A DNA stretch of 31,720 nucleotides, from contig BBXU01001667.1 of assembly GCA_001598975.1 (NCBI GenBank), positions 1 to 31,720 of the forward strand. The letters run 5' to 3'. The notes below the pieces were generated by a model. The model ran no database searches and was not told the DNA's origin. It worked only from the letters and a program-made list of their open reading frames with translations. Every line of letters starts with the position of its first letter. Position 1 is the stretch's first letter. The translations under genes were made by a program, and so were the position numbers. This document shows positions 22,546 to 31,720 of this stretch, in pieces. This DNA is from Parachlorella kessleri (lineage: Eukaryota > Chlorophyta > Trebouxiophyceae > Chlorellales > Chlorellaceae).

Positions 22546-24627
22546 TCACTCCTCCATTGCCTCTGGCCCGTCTGCGGCCTCATTAAGCTCCTCTATCAGC
22601 ACCCGGGGCCGCCCTACGCTGTCGCTGGACGAAGTGCTGGCGTCTGCAACCCAGGCAGCAGGGGGACACAAACAGGGTCAGGCCCCTTCCAACTCCCCAA
22701 ACATGCATACACACACCTCAAGTGCTTCAGGAAAGGGGCGCACAGTATGGCAGTATCACACAGGTACTGCTTACATGCCGGGCCCGGGCTCGGGCTGGTG
22801 AGCGGCATGCAATCCAAGCAGGAGCTTGCTATACACACTAAGGAACGCCCCTAGCGGCGCCCCTGGCAGGGGACACTCATGGTCCACCCAGGGTGACCAA
22901 GCACACGCGGGGTACACAACACGCCTCATGCAACACCCAGCGGCCCCTTAGCACACCTGGCAGGGGGCGCTCATTGTCGAACATGAGGCCCTGCTGGTGG
23001 CACCACGCCTCCAGCGGCGACGACGGCCGGCGGTGGTGCTGCTGCACCTCGGCGGTTCGCCTGCATGCCTCTGCCACCACCGCCTGCAGCGCAGCCAAAA
23101 AAACAAACCTTGCAACCAATTCAAATGTCCACCGACGGTCCCAAGGCCCGGGCCCATTTCCATGGGCCTGGTTTGCGGCAACATGAAAGGCCCCAGGCGA
23201 CTAGAGCAGGACATCTCACCAAGCACACGACACGCGGCATGGCGCTGACTGGCGCCTGTAATGCGGCCGCGCATACGCTGTTCAAGCCATGTTCACCCCA
23301 CCACCGCAACCGTGTACAAGGAAGCGCAGCAGCCTCACCTCCGGCGGCACATAGGGAACCACAGCCATCAGATCGCCGACAGGGGGCGCCAGCTCAACCC
23401 CCGCCAAGCCCAGGGCGGGTGGGCCGTCCAGGACCGCCCCGGGGATGGAGGTCAGCGCTTCGGGTATCACAAGGCGATAGCCCTCGCCTCCCACCCGCCT
23501 GCGATGGGCCTGCTGCTGCTGAGGGCACTCATCCATCGCGCTGTCATCCTCACTTGAGCTGCTGCCTGCGGCACCAAGCAGGGTGGCGGCAGAAGATCAA
23601 TTTCAAGCCGTGAGGGCGCTCAATCTCGGCCAAACACGCCTCTACCATGCAGCTGCCAGTGCATACCTCCGCGGCCCCTATCCGAGAAGCAGCATATACA
23701 CCCAGCCAACGCGCACAGCTGCTCTTGACTGCTGCCACTGCCTGGCGTGTTACTCACCACGCAGTGCACACCTGGCACTTCATGCCAAGTAGAACTAGGA
23801 TTGTTTTGTAAAGCCCAACTTACCAAAGGCGGCATCTACTGTTGAATCCACGCTGTGCAGGTTCCGCTTGCCTAGGTGGCTAGTAGGAGAAGTGGCTCTC
23901 TGCTGCTGCACTTGAGGGTGCTGCTGCTGCTGCTGCTGCCAAGGCCACTGCTGTCCCAACTGCGTTTTCTGGGACTGCTGGCCAGCCAGCCCAGGCCAGG
24001 GCAACTCTTGTCCTAGAAGGTGAGGCGCTTGCACGAGCTGTGCGGCCTGTGCCCAGAGCGCTTCTGGCGCTGGTGACGCTGATGGGGCGTGCTGCCGCCA
24101 GACCGGCTCCATGGTAGAGTGGATTTCGGGGATGGTGGGCAGCCGCTGTTGCGGACTGACGGCTGGCACCCCCGCCGTGCAGTACTGAGGACCAGCAGGA
24201 CTGTTCTGAGAGGGAGTTGGGGTGACTGGCTGAGCGCCAGTTGGGCTCGCGAGCGACGTAGGGAAGGGCATAGGAGCCTGCGGCAAGGACGGTTGAGCAA
24301 CGTATTCTACAATTTCCCTGCTCCTGCCAGGGAGCAACACTAACAACAGCGAAACTAAGGACATGCACAACGGCATGAAGGCAATGCCATGACAACTGCG
24401 AATGGTGGGGCTCATGATGTCGAGCTACTACCCACCGTGCCACCCAGCGTAACCCTGCTGCCAGCCGCAACTAGCAGTTCGTTGCACCCCATATTGTGTG
24501 CTCAATGTTTTGCACGTACCTCGTTCAGGCGGAGCCTCTTGAGTGGAAGCACCGAGTCAGGTGGAGCCAGACCAGTGGGACAGCAGTTCTCCAGCAGTCC
24601 CTTCCGCTTCACTCCCGTGGCAGCCAT
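22546..24627 (-). CDS. Unrecognised Q/P-rich, probably nuclear protein
   Basis: Proposed exons: 24627-24520, 24277-23824, 23565-23339, 23083-22957 and 22643-22546; all phases agree, giving 337 aa. I do not recognise the family. The N-terminus has basic clusters (VKRKG, LKRLRLNE) that resemble a nuclear localisation signal. Exon 2 is Pro/Gln/Ala-rich with a six-Gln run and ends GKRNLHSVDSTVDAAFG. Exon 3 starts Ser/Asp/Glu-rich (SSSSEDDSAMDE) and has a hydrophobic, better-ordered part (YRLVIPEALTSIPG, MAVVPYVPPE). Exon 4 is helical and basic, and the C-terminus is acidic (LIEELNEAADGPEAMEE). Exon 2 to 3 uses a consensus G|GTAAGT donor. The exon 2 acceptor was chosen because it alone restores phase. 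The last junction is less sure: another acceptor at 22864 would end the protein after a few residues. The composition suggests a transcription or chromatin-associated protein, which is inference only. Confidence 0.65.
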
Positions 24628-25102
24628 ACTATTTCAGTAGGCGACGACAATCTTGACGTCAGGCTGTTGTCGGGGAAAGCTCGCGTCAGGCTCCAACACT
24701 TGCGGGAGCGGCAGTAACCCTTCTAGACCTATCTATACTTGAAAGACTGCAAGTCGCTGCTTATTTCTTGTATAATTCGGCTGCAGGCGTGCCCGACACC
24801 TTCATCTCCTCACTGTGCACAACAGTTGCTAAAGACCCTGTGCACCCTTTCCTTCGAGCGATGTCGAAGTCAACAGGAGGATACTGAACAGCTTACTGAT
24901 TCCAGCTAACCATCTCTGCAACTCCGCTGGGATTAGCAGTCACTGTTGCGAGTGTGCATTTGTCCTGTGTTAGAGGGTTCTGGACAAGATACCATGAGAT
25001 ACTTCTGCAGATACAAACAGGTATTTCTCGGTATTTTTATGTTGGCAAGCACGTTCTAATAGGTGAGAAATACTTGGAAATAGTCGCAGCTAGCTTATCT
25101 GC
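24628..25102. promoter_or_regulatory. Divergent intergenic region
   Basis: These 475 bp separate the start codons of the unknown nuclear protein (minus) and the CX9C protein (plus). They should contain both promoters and 5' UTRs. I saw no coding exon and no recognisable regulatory motif. Confidence 0.4.
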
Positions 25103-25942
25103 ATGTGGCCTTTCACGAGCAAAAAAACCATCCCAGTCAAGCAGCTATCCGAGGAACAAAAGGCTCGGTGTCAAAGGTATGTCTATTCAGTTAACTAGCA
25201 AACCCCGAACCCTGACCTTGGGGTTCTGAACCAAGGATGCCAAGGGTGGGCTAGGTAGCCCAAAGCTGTGCCTGAGCGGCTACTAGCCAACCTAGTGTTT
25301 CTGTTGGTCATGCAGGAAGTGCGGCTTGTCGAAGAGCTCCTTGCGCAGCTGCCTCAATGCTAACTCAGGAAACTTGAGTAGATGTGATAGTCTAGACACG
25401 CAGGTAGGGCACTCTTCCACCTCATCTTCCTAGGTGCCCCAGCCCACTTTCTCCAGTTGTTGCCAAGGCGAAGTTGCACGGTCGTCAGGGCAGAAATTGG
25501 AGCACAGAACAAGGGGCTGAGCACTTATCTCTTGCAGAACATGTGCCACTTCCTGTCGACAGGAATGGGTTGCTACTGACGCAAGTTGCACCCTACGGCG
25601 CTGCACCAGCGCTGCCCATGACCAGCCTCCTGGACCCCTCCAGTTCTGACAGCGGTGCATTAAGCATGTAGCCTTGTGGGAATCATGCGCTTTTCGGCCA
25701 ACCAAGGTATGCCTCAAGGACCCCCCCCCCCCCCCCGTTCCCACGGAACTGTACAGGTGGTCTACTGCCATGCCGAGGTGCTGTGCCCAGAGCTAGCCAA
25801 GGAGCACGAGCGGTGCTTCACCCGGGTCCTTGCCTCCCGAGGAAAGGAGCCTTTGTCAGCATGTGATGTCCATATAGAGGCCATGCGGAAGAGTTTGAGA
25901 GAGTATGGGCTGTATCCCTTCTTCACCCCTGTACCCTCATAG
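25103..25942 (+). CDS. Small triple-CX9C (CHCH-like) protein
   Basis: Three exons, 25103-25176, 25316-25403 and 25757-25942; phases agree, giving 115 aa. Of eight cysteines, six form three CX9C pairs: C27-C37, C48-C58 and C64-C74. The others are C23 and C90. Paired CX9C motifs on short helices define the CHCH (coiled-coil-helix-coiled-coil-helix) fold. Such proteins are usually imported into the mitochondrial intermembrane space by Mia40 and often assist respiratory-chain assembly. There is no cleavable presequence, as expected for that route (N-terminus MWPFTSKKTIPVKQLSEEQK). The C-terminal part is helical and ends EYGLYPFFTPVPS. I cannot assign it to a named CHCH family such as COX17, COX19 or CMC. 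Intron 2 holds a 16-C run before its acceptor. A TGTAA follows 72 nt after the stop. Confidence 0.82.
25721..25736. repeat. C16 homopolymer in an intron
   Basis: Sixteen consecutive C bases lie 20 nt before exon 3 of the CX9C protein gene, where the polypyrimidine tract belongs. Homopolymer length is prone to sequencing error. Confidence 0.9.
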
Positions 25943-26519
25943 CAAGGCGGCGCAGTCTGGCAGGTACTTGCAGCCATTGACAAGGGCATCGGTGGGGGCG
26001 TCCATGTAGGCGGTGTAAGCAGGGTTGAGAAACAAGGACCCAGCTTAGCTGTGTACCACTATTCAGCGGTTATAGAAGAGCAATAGCATGCAACTTTTCC
26101 TGTACTTGTTATTGCTATTGCTCCCACCGCAAACTGTTTATCTCGATGCATATAACTTATTTGTCATACAAGATCAAAACAGGAAGCATGAGGATTGCAG
26201 TATGTATGGTCTCATTGTGGCACATTAATTCAAACGCCTTGCACACAACAGCAAAGCATTCAATTGCGTTGCCTGTGAAGTGCCAGGCTTGAGGAAGCGT
26301 GTGCATGGAAGGCAACTCCCCAATCTCGTACTGATAGCAGTTTCGTGCTGTGCATCCAGCTGCCCAGCTCCCTACTAGCCCTTCCTGTTCGAGCCACTTC
26401 AGCTGCAGTGCAACATCGTCCACTTGCCGAGGTACCACATGCCTATGCCTCCAGTCCTGCCTAAATCTCCTATGCCACCTGCTCCTCCTATGCCGCCTCT
26501 CAAAGAGGCAGCAGCACCG
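25943..26519. other. Convergent intergenic region
   Basis: This lies between the 3' ends of the CX9C protein gene (plus) and the helicase (minus). A minus-strand open frame at 26157-26438 is not supported by splice sites or a known family and is more likely helicase 3' UTR. Confidence 0.45.
26014..26018 (+). promoter_or_regulatory. TGTAA polyadenylation signal candidate (CX9C protein)
   Basis: TGTAA begins 72 nt after the stop codon of the CX9C protein gene, a typical distance for the chlorophycean signal. Confidence 0.55.
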
Positions 26520-29500
26520 TCAGTCGAGGTGGTACCCCGCCACGGCATCCCCCGGCGCCTGCGCCGCCGCCTGCGTCCTGGCCCCCTGCCGCCTCTCCCT
26601 GTGGCCCTTGGCCTTGGCCGCCTCCGCCTTGCGCTTCTTCAGGGCTGTCTTGCTGCTGGACTTTCCCACCAGGGAGGGCCGCTCCCTGCACAGGCGACGC
26701 AAATCCCCAAATCCTTCAGTGGACGAGGAGGTCCCCAAAAAAAGAAGCAAGGCTAGTGGCAGCAACAGTCGTGCGACTGCTTCGAATCTTGACAGGGGCA
26801 TCCTCTTTTGTGAGCAGCACGACACCCCGAGTTGCCTCCCTCGGCTCTCCACTGACATCCACTTGTCAGGCTCATGCCAATGGTACATGGGCGTCCCCCC
26901 CCGGGTGCCTCTACGAGCATCCTTTCAAGCACAGCCATGCAGAGCGCAGCCACGGGAGGTACCCCCCCCCCCCCTCCCCCCCCCGCCCGCACAACCTACC
27001 GACTGCCTGCCGCCCTGACGACCCGAGTACACTTCTGTGCTCACGTCTGCCACCACTGCAGTACTGCAACGCCCCTTCCCAACTAGTCTAGTCTAGTCTT
27101 ACAGCATGCCGCCACCTGACCATGCTGCCGTGATTCCCCCCAGTGGGGCAAACAAAAGCCAGGATGTACTATGCCCACAAACCACAAGATCCGACGCCCC
27201 TTCCCAACTGACTGAAACAAGTCCCACCACAGCCCCACCTGAGCGCGAAACTGTGCGCCACGTGGCCCAGGTGCAGGCTCTTTATGTGGAAGATGGGCTT
27301 CAGCTCGGTGGAGTGGGTGGCGTAGGCGCGCACATAGGACCTGAAGGCGTCCTCGCCTGCAGGGACGAGCAGTAGCCACACATGAGAGGAGGACGTTGTC
27401 AGCAAGGAAGGGGCTGCAGAGACTCTAGACCCCTTCCAGGCTGCAGGGTGAGGGGGGGGCTTGGGGCAAGCCTCCAGCGAGCAGCCTCCTGTTGGCGCGC
27501 CCACCACTACTGCCAGGGTGTGCTGCCAAGAAAAGCAAAGGCTCGATGGCTTGTTGGGCACGCCACGACCCCAGCAAGTATGAAAAGACTAAAACAGCTG
27601 GGCTGGAAGCCATGCAAAGAAACACCCAGCCACCTAGGGATGCTGGCTGAAAGGCAGCGACTCTCTGCTCAAGCGCTTCTTGATACGTTCACCACCTGCA
27701 CCTCGCACGGCCCTAGCAGATGTTCCACCACCCCGGCGGGCGCGGCGTACCCAAGTGCATGAGGCGCTTGTCAGCTGCCACCGCATCCATGAGCTGCTTC
27801 TGCAGTAGGTAGGCGCCCTGGTGCCGCTCCATGTCGCCCTTCCCGCCGGCGGCGCATGGCCCCACAGCCTGAGACACGCAGCCAGGGGGAAAGAGGAGGG
27901 GACCTAAGGCACCCCGAAACAGAAAACGTCACTGGCTTTTGGAGGCAATGACCAACTGTAGCAGGTTTGTGTCACTGACAAGGGCGGACCACAGAGGGTT
28001 TTTTTTTCACTTCATTGGCCATTCCGGCCGCGGAACCCTTGCTAAGGCTTCCCCTGTAGAGCTTACCACACGGTAGCGCCACATGTGGTGTCAGGGCACC
28101 TAAGACCCAATGCAGCCCCGGTGCTTTCAGACCAGGGTAACGCAGCTCTCCCAATGCAACCCGCTACGCCAAGGGCGAGTCGAGCCAAGCACAGGCGCTG
28201 CCGGCCCAGCCGCTGCCAGCCGAGCCGGCCTGTGCCCACCTTGGCGTCTGCCCTGGTAGCCAGCTTGCTGAGCACCGAGGCCAGCGGCTGCTGCTGCAGC
28301 ACCACGCCATGGTGGCGCAGGTGGTCAACGTAGGGCCGCTCGCTGGGCAGCAGGCACAGCAGGGCGTCGCCGCGCTGGCCCAGGCGGGCGGTACGACCCA
28401 CACGGTGGACGTACCTGCCAACAGCAAAGGGGGTGAGGGGGGTTTGCAAGGGGTCGGTTGGCGTGGCAATGTGAGGATGGGGGTACCTGGGGTTGGTGTG
28501 AGAAACGATATAAACGATATACGACCAGGAGACAGGCAGCAGCAGCAGCAGCAGCAGCTGACAACCCTGACGTGGTCGCGGCCAACATAAGGCACACACT
28601 TGCAAGCAGACGGTGCAGACGCCGAGGATGCCCAGCCAGGAAAGATGCAGGCGCGCTGGCAGGTGGGTCACTCACTCTGCTGCCTCGCCGGGCGGGTCAA
28701 ACTGGAGAATAGTGGTGACCGCGGGGAAGTCCAGACCCCTGGCGGCCACATCGGTACACAGCAGCACCCCCGCCGGGCACCGGGAGAATCGCAGGAAGGC
28801 CTCGGTGCGCTCTGCCTGCATGCGCAGCAGGGAGCACAGCGTGCCCAGCATCAGCACTGTGGGGAGTGCAGGGAGTGGGTACGCCATGCCTACCCAGCAG
28901 GGGTCGTGTGCAGCAGGGGGCAGGCATAGCATGCACAGCGTCAATGGCAACATGATCAGGGAGGGCCAGGAGGCAGGTGACATGGAAAAGCCAGGACGCA
29001 GGTACGTCAGACAGCCAAGCACGGACCAGCCAATCCTCTGACGTTACACACCTGTGTCAGGTTGCCATGGAGCTTCAGGACCGGCACCTTGGCCGGCAAC
29101 AACGGCTCTCCCGTGGCACCATCCCACACGTCCGCCAAGACTGCACCACCACCACCACCAGCAGCAGCATCAAGGAAGGCGCACTAAGCTGCAGCGCAAG
29201 CCCGGCAACCAACATCAGGAACGCTGCTGACCCCAGGAATCCCATGAGTGCGGTGCATGGCTTTTGGGGTTGGTAGTTGCAACGTATAGCCGTCCAGCAC
29301 CTCACCCGCCTGTCCTCATGCACCCCGCAGCGCCCACAGCACATGCAGCACCACACATAGGTGCCCTGCGTAACCCTCACAGTACCTGCATGGTAGAACT
29401 CGACCGAGTCACAGTTGGAGAAGAAGACGACCACCTTGGCTGAGGAGGGCGCCGCCGCCACCCTCGCCCGCAGCGCAGCAGCCAGCACCACCAGCCGCAG

Positions 29501-31551
29501 CTTGGCGGGGACCTGCTGGGGTGTGCAGAAGGTGTCAGACAGACAGGCAGTGGCACCTGTCCAAAGAAGTCCTGTCCCCAGAAAAGGGAAGTTGGAGGTA
29601 GAGGTAGGGGCTGGGCAGAAGTCATAGGGAGGCCCCCATCCGTTCAAGAAATGTCAAACGTGCTTGGAACCAGGAACACACCATACGCTCAGGCAGGCGC
29701 ACCTCAATGAAGCGCTGCTGCAGCTGCTTGGGTATCTCGTACCGCTCGGCTCCGGCGCCTGCCTGCTGCGCTATGGCGCCCGGCGCGTGGGCGCCATTGT
29801 GCGCTCCAGGTACCTGGCTCGCAATCACCATCTTGCCATCCTCCATGTGATATGAAAAGCCTGCCAACACAGATACCGACAATATCAATGGTGCCTGACC
29901 GCGGAAGTGCATACTGATTGCAGCACCGCAAGCCAGGCGTGTGCGCATGCGAGCAGGAGGCAGCCAGCACTTCTAAGGCACAAGTTCGGCAAACACACCC
30001 CAGATGCTGCCATTCACAGCACGCGGAGCTGAAACGGGTGGATTATGCATCGAGTTGCAGGGGAGAGGCCCTGTAACAGAACCAGAGCATAGCATGCAGT
30101 CCCCAGTGCCAAGCAGGCCCCTTTCCCAGTTCCCAACTCCAACCCCAATCATTCGCCACCCTCAACGCCCCTGCACCCATGCTCTCCCTCCCGGCCCTGC
30201 ACTTCTACCCACTCACCAATGGCCGCTGCATCCTCCCTTAAACTGAGGCTGGCGAGCGACCCCAGGTTGGAGTGCAACGTGGCCGACAGCAGGGCAGTCT
30301 GCCGCCTCTGGGAGTAGTCGGCAGCCTTGCAGCGCTCATCGAGGAGACCCACAATCTCAGCTGCAGATGCAGGGCAGGAGCAGGCACAGTCATGAGATCA
30401 CACGCCACACAGCGCACTCTCCTGGTGTGCTGTGCAGCCGGGCAGGAGGCAGCCATGGTGGCGGGCAGACAGGTCTGGTGCCATGGCACACACCCAGCTT
30501 AGCCATGGGAAGTACCCTGCATGTGTACCTCGGGATGTACAGCAGCGCCCAAGTCTATCTCACAATGGATGTTCCATGCCCAGCTGGTAACGCATACCCA
30601 GCCGTTGGGAGGTGCAAGAGCGCCCATCGTCTACAGACTGACACTGCCTCCAGGGCCCCGAGTTTCCCGCCTGCGCCCCCCCAACCCACCTATCTTCTTC
30701 TCAAACCCCATGTCCAGCAGCCGGTCCGCCTCGTCCAGCACCAGCCACGACAACCCCTCAGTCCTGCAAGCCGTGGCACTGCTGCGCCTCGTCAGCAACC
30801 ACCCCCACCCCCGGGAGCCAGCCGCAGCAGACCACAACAGAGCCAGTCTTTTGACATGCGACGCCCAGGGGAGCTGCCCACCATACCGGCGACATGGTCT
30901 CACTTTCCGGACCCTCCGCATTAGGCCGAAGCCCCCCCTGAACAAGTGTGGTGCATGCTGTGCAGCTGCGCACCCAACAGCCTGCCAGGCCTGGCCTCCA
31001 CTACGGTGACCCCAATAGAATGGACTGACATGCCTAGACCCAGCTCTCATCCCAGCCATCTACCAAGCCCCAGAACATGACTGCATGAGCCCTGGAAAAG
31101 CCACCCCCCGAGGCCTCTCCTCTATTGGCACTACCTGCCACCAAGAAGAGCAAGGCATGACGCAGAGCATTACTGCATAGACCCCTGTCAGCCCAGTATA
31201 CCCGTACCTCCGCGCTGATCCCATTACCTGCCACCCTCGATAAGAACAAAAGAAACCTCCACAGCGGAGCAGGCACCCCACCTGAATGAGTGCGTGTTCT
31301 GCAGGTGGTCCAGCAGCCTTCCGGGCGTGGCCACCAGGACGGTGACTCCTTTGCGCAGCCGCGCCTTCTCCTTGCCCCTGTTCTCGCCGCCGTGGATGCT
31401 GCCGCCCACCAGCCACACAAAGCGGCGCACCAGCAGGGTCAGCACATCAGCTACCTGCAGTTTGGGCGGAGCAGAGGTGCGCGAGATGTGAAGCAAGGGT
31501 CTAAACCAGCCAGGCACAGGGGAGCACCAGCAAGGCCCGCATGGCGGCCGC
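26520..31551 (-). CDS. DDX31: DEAD-box RNA helicase, DDX31/Dbp7 type (5' partial)
   Basis: Twelve exons are visible: 31551-31507, 31454-31282, 30763-30690, 30360-30217, 29860-29703, 29512-29386, 29140-29052, 28815-28676, 28414-28240, 27868-27751, 27356-27239, 26685-26520; phases agree, giving 508 residues. The start, Q motif and Walker A lie beyond the window. Seen in order: [25 protein letters not shown] (Ib), [15 protein letters not shown] (II), LLSATL (III), [15 protein letters not shown] (IV), [13 protein letters not shown] (V), [10 protein letters not shown] (VI). The segment [19 protein letters not shown] and [13 protein letters not shown] identifies the DDX31/Dbp7 family, which works in nucleolar assembly of the large ribosomal subunit. 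The C-terminus is Lys/Arg-rich. The region expected to hold motif Ia (PTREL) reads LLVLPCAWL then VADVL, so the motif is missing. The exon starting at 29140 follows a GGT/GCT-rich stretch and is the least certain acceptor. Confidence 0.93.
26962..26984. repeat. C-rich homopolymer tract in helicase intron
   Basis: Thirteen C, one T and nine C lie in the last intron of the helicase gene (26686-27238). On the transcribed (minus) strand this is a G-run and may form G-rich structure. Confidence 0.85.
28536..28558. repeat. GCA/CAG trinucleotide repeat in helicase intron
   Basis: About seven perfect trinucleotide units lie in the intron between the motif V exon (ending 28676) and the motif VI exon (starting 28414). 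A 9-bp direct repeat (AAACGATAT, twice at about 28503-28520) is adjacent. Confidence 0.8.
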
Positions 31552-31642
31552 CTGCAGGGGTGGGCACAAGCGCGAGTGCTGGGAAGCCATGCTGGGGATG
31601 CAGAGGCATGCTTGCTTGAAAGAAAATGCAGGTAAGGGGAAG

Positions 31643-31645
31643 AGT

Positions 31646-31678
<33 letters not shown>

Positions 31679-31720
31679 GTGGGGTGGGGGTGGGGGTGTG
31701 GTGTGTGTGTGTGTGTGTGT
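31643..31720. repeat. GT microsatellite with G-rich interruption at the window end
   Basis: Two GT runs flank a GGGGT-rich segment and continue to the last base of the window. It lies in, or next to, an upstream intron of the helicase gene. Confidence 0.9.

Noticed and set aside
22351..22854. Plus-strand open frames across the 3' part of the unknown nuclear gene
   Set aside because: The minus-strand exon 22546-22643 fits the upstream exon in phase and gives a sensible acidic tail. The plus-strand frames have no exon partners.
23880..24470. Ala-rich alternative reading frame of exon 2 of the unknown nuclear gene
   Set aside because: It reaches a stop without a usable donor, whereas the Q-rich frame ends at a consensus G|GTAAGT donor and matches exon 3 in phase.
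26157..26438. Minus-strand 93-aa open frame after the helicase
   Set aside because: The helicase stop lies before it, it does not begin with a supported start or acceptor, and it is probably 3' UTR.
26350..27018. 222-aa plus-strand open frame
   Set aside because: It is antisense to the Lys/Arg-rich last exon and last intron of the helicase; its Ser/Pro/Cys-rich product has no features of its own.
31643..31720. GT/GGGGT run as a possible telomere
   Set aside because: It is mainly a GT dinucleotide microsatellite with irregular G runs, not the TTTAGGG or TTTTAGGG units of green algae.

Overview
The window is nuclear DNA from an intron-rich green alga, most likely a core chlorophyte and possibly Chlorophyceae. 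The reasons are: many short GT-AG introns (about 75-400 nt) with NNGCAG acceptors; GC-rich exons that spell eukaryote-only proteins (RTRAF, exosome RRP42, SPCS1, DDX31); a methionine synthase reductase, which algae have and land plants generally lack; and TGTAA boxes shortly after the stop codon of some genes, the usual chlorophycean polyadenylation signal. The species cannot be named from the sequence alone. I joined exons by hand using splice sites and codon phase. Every multi-exon model below keeps an open frame with matching phases across all its introns, except where stated.

Layout. 1-1783: no gene recognised. 1784-3047 (-): RTRAF, head to head with 3338-8357 (+): methionine synthase reductase (MTRR), 15 exons. 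9002-11731 (-) and 11974-14658 (+): two paralogous LCMT/COG3315-type SAM methyltransferases, head to head across 242 bp. 15300-15677 (+): signal peptidase subunit SPCS1. 15922-18628 (-): exosome subunit RRP42. 18794-19172 (-): exons of a possible small protein with an unresolved 5' end. 19245-21318 (+): RluA-type pseudouridine synthase. 22546-24627 (-): an unrecognised, probably nuclear, Q/P-rich protein. 25103-25942 (+): a small protein with three CX9C motifs. 26520-31551 (-): DDX31/Dbp7-type DEAD-box helicase, cut off at the window edge, which ends in a GT microsatellite.

Several genes act in RNA metabolism (RTRAF, RRP42, pseudouridine synthase, DDX31). MTRR supports B12-dependent methionine and SAM regeneration, and its neighbours are two SAM-dependent methyltransferases. 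In a nuclear genome this proximity is only suggestive. Genes are packed as divergent pairs (RTRAF/MTRR, the methyltransferases, unknown nuclear protein/CX9C protein, and RRP42 with its small neighbour against the pseudouridine synthase). The most interesting signals are the inverted methyltransferase pair with a 59-nt identical tract, three GC-AG introns, an apparent membrane anchor on MTRR, a helicase segment lacking motif Ia, and the triple CX9C protein.
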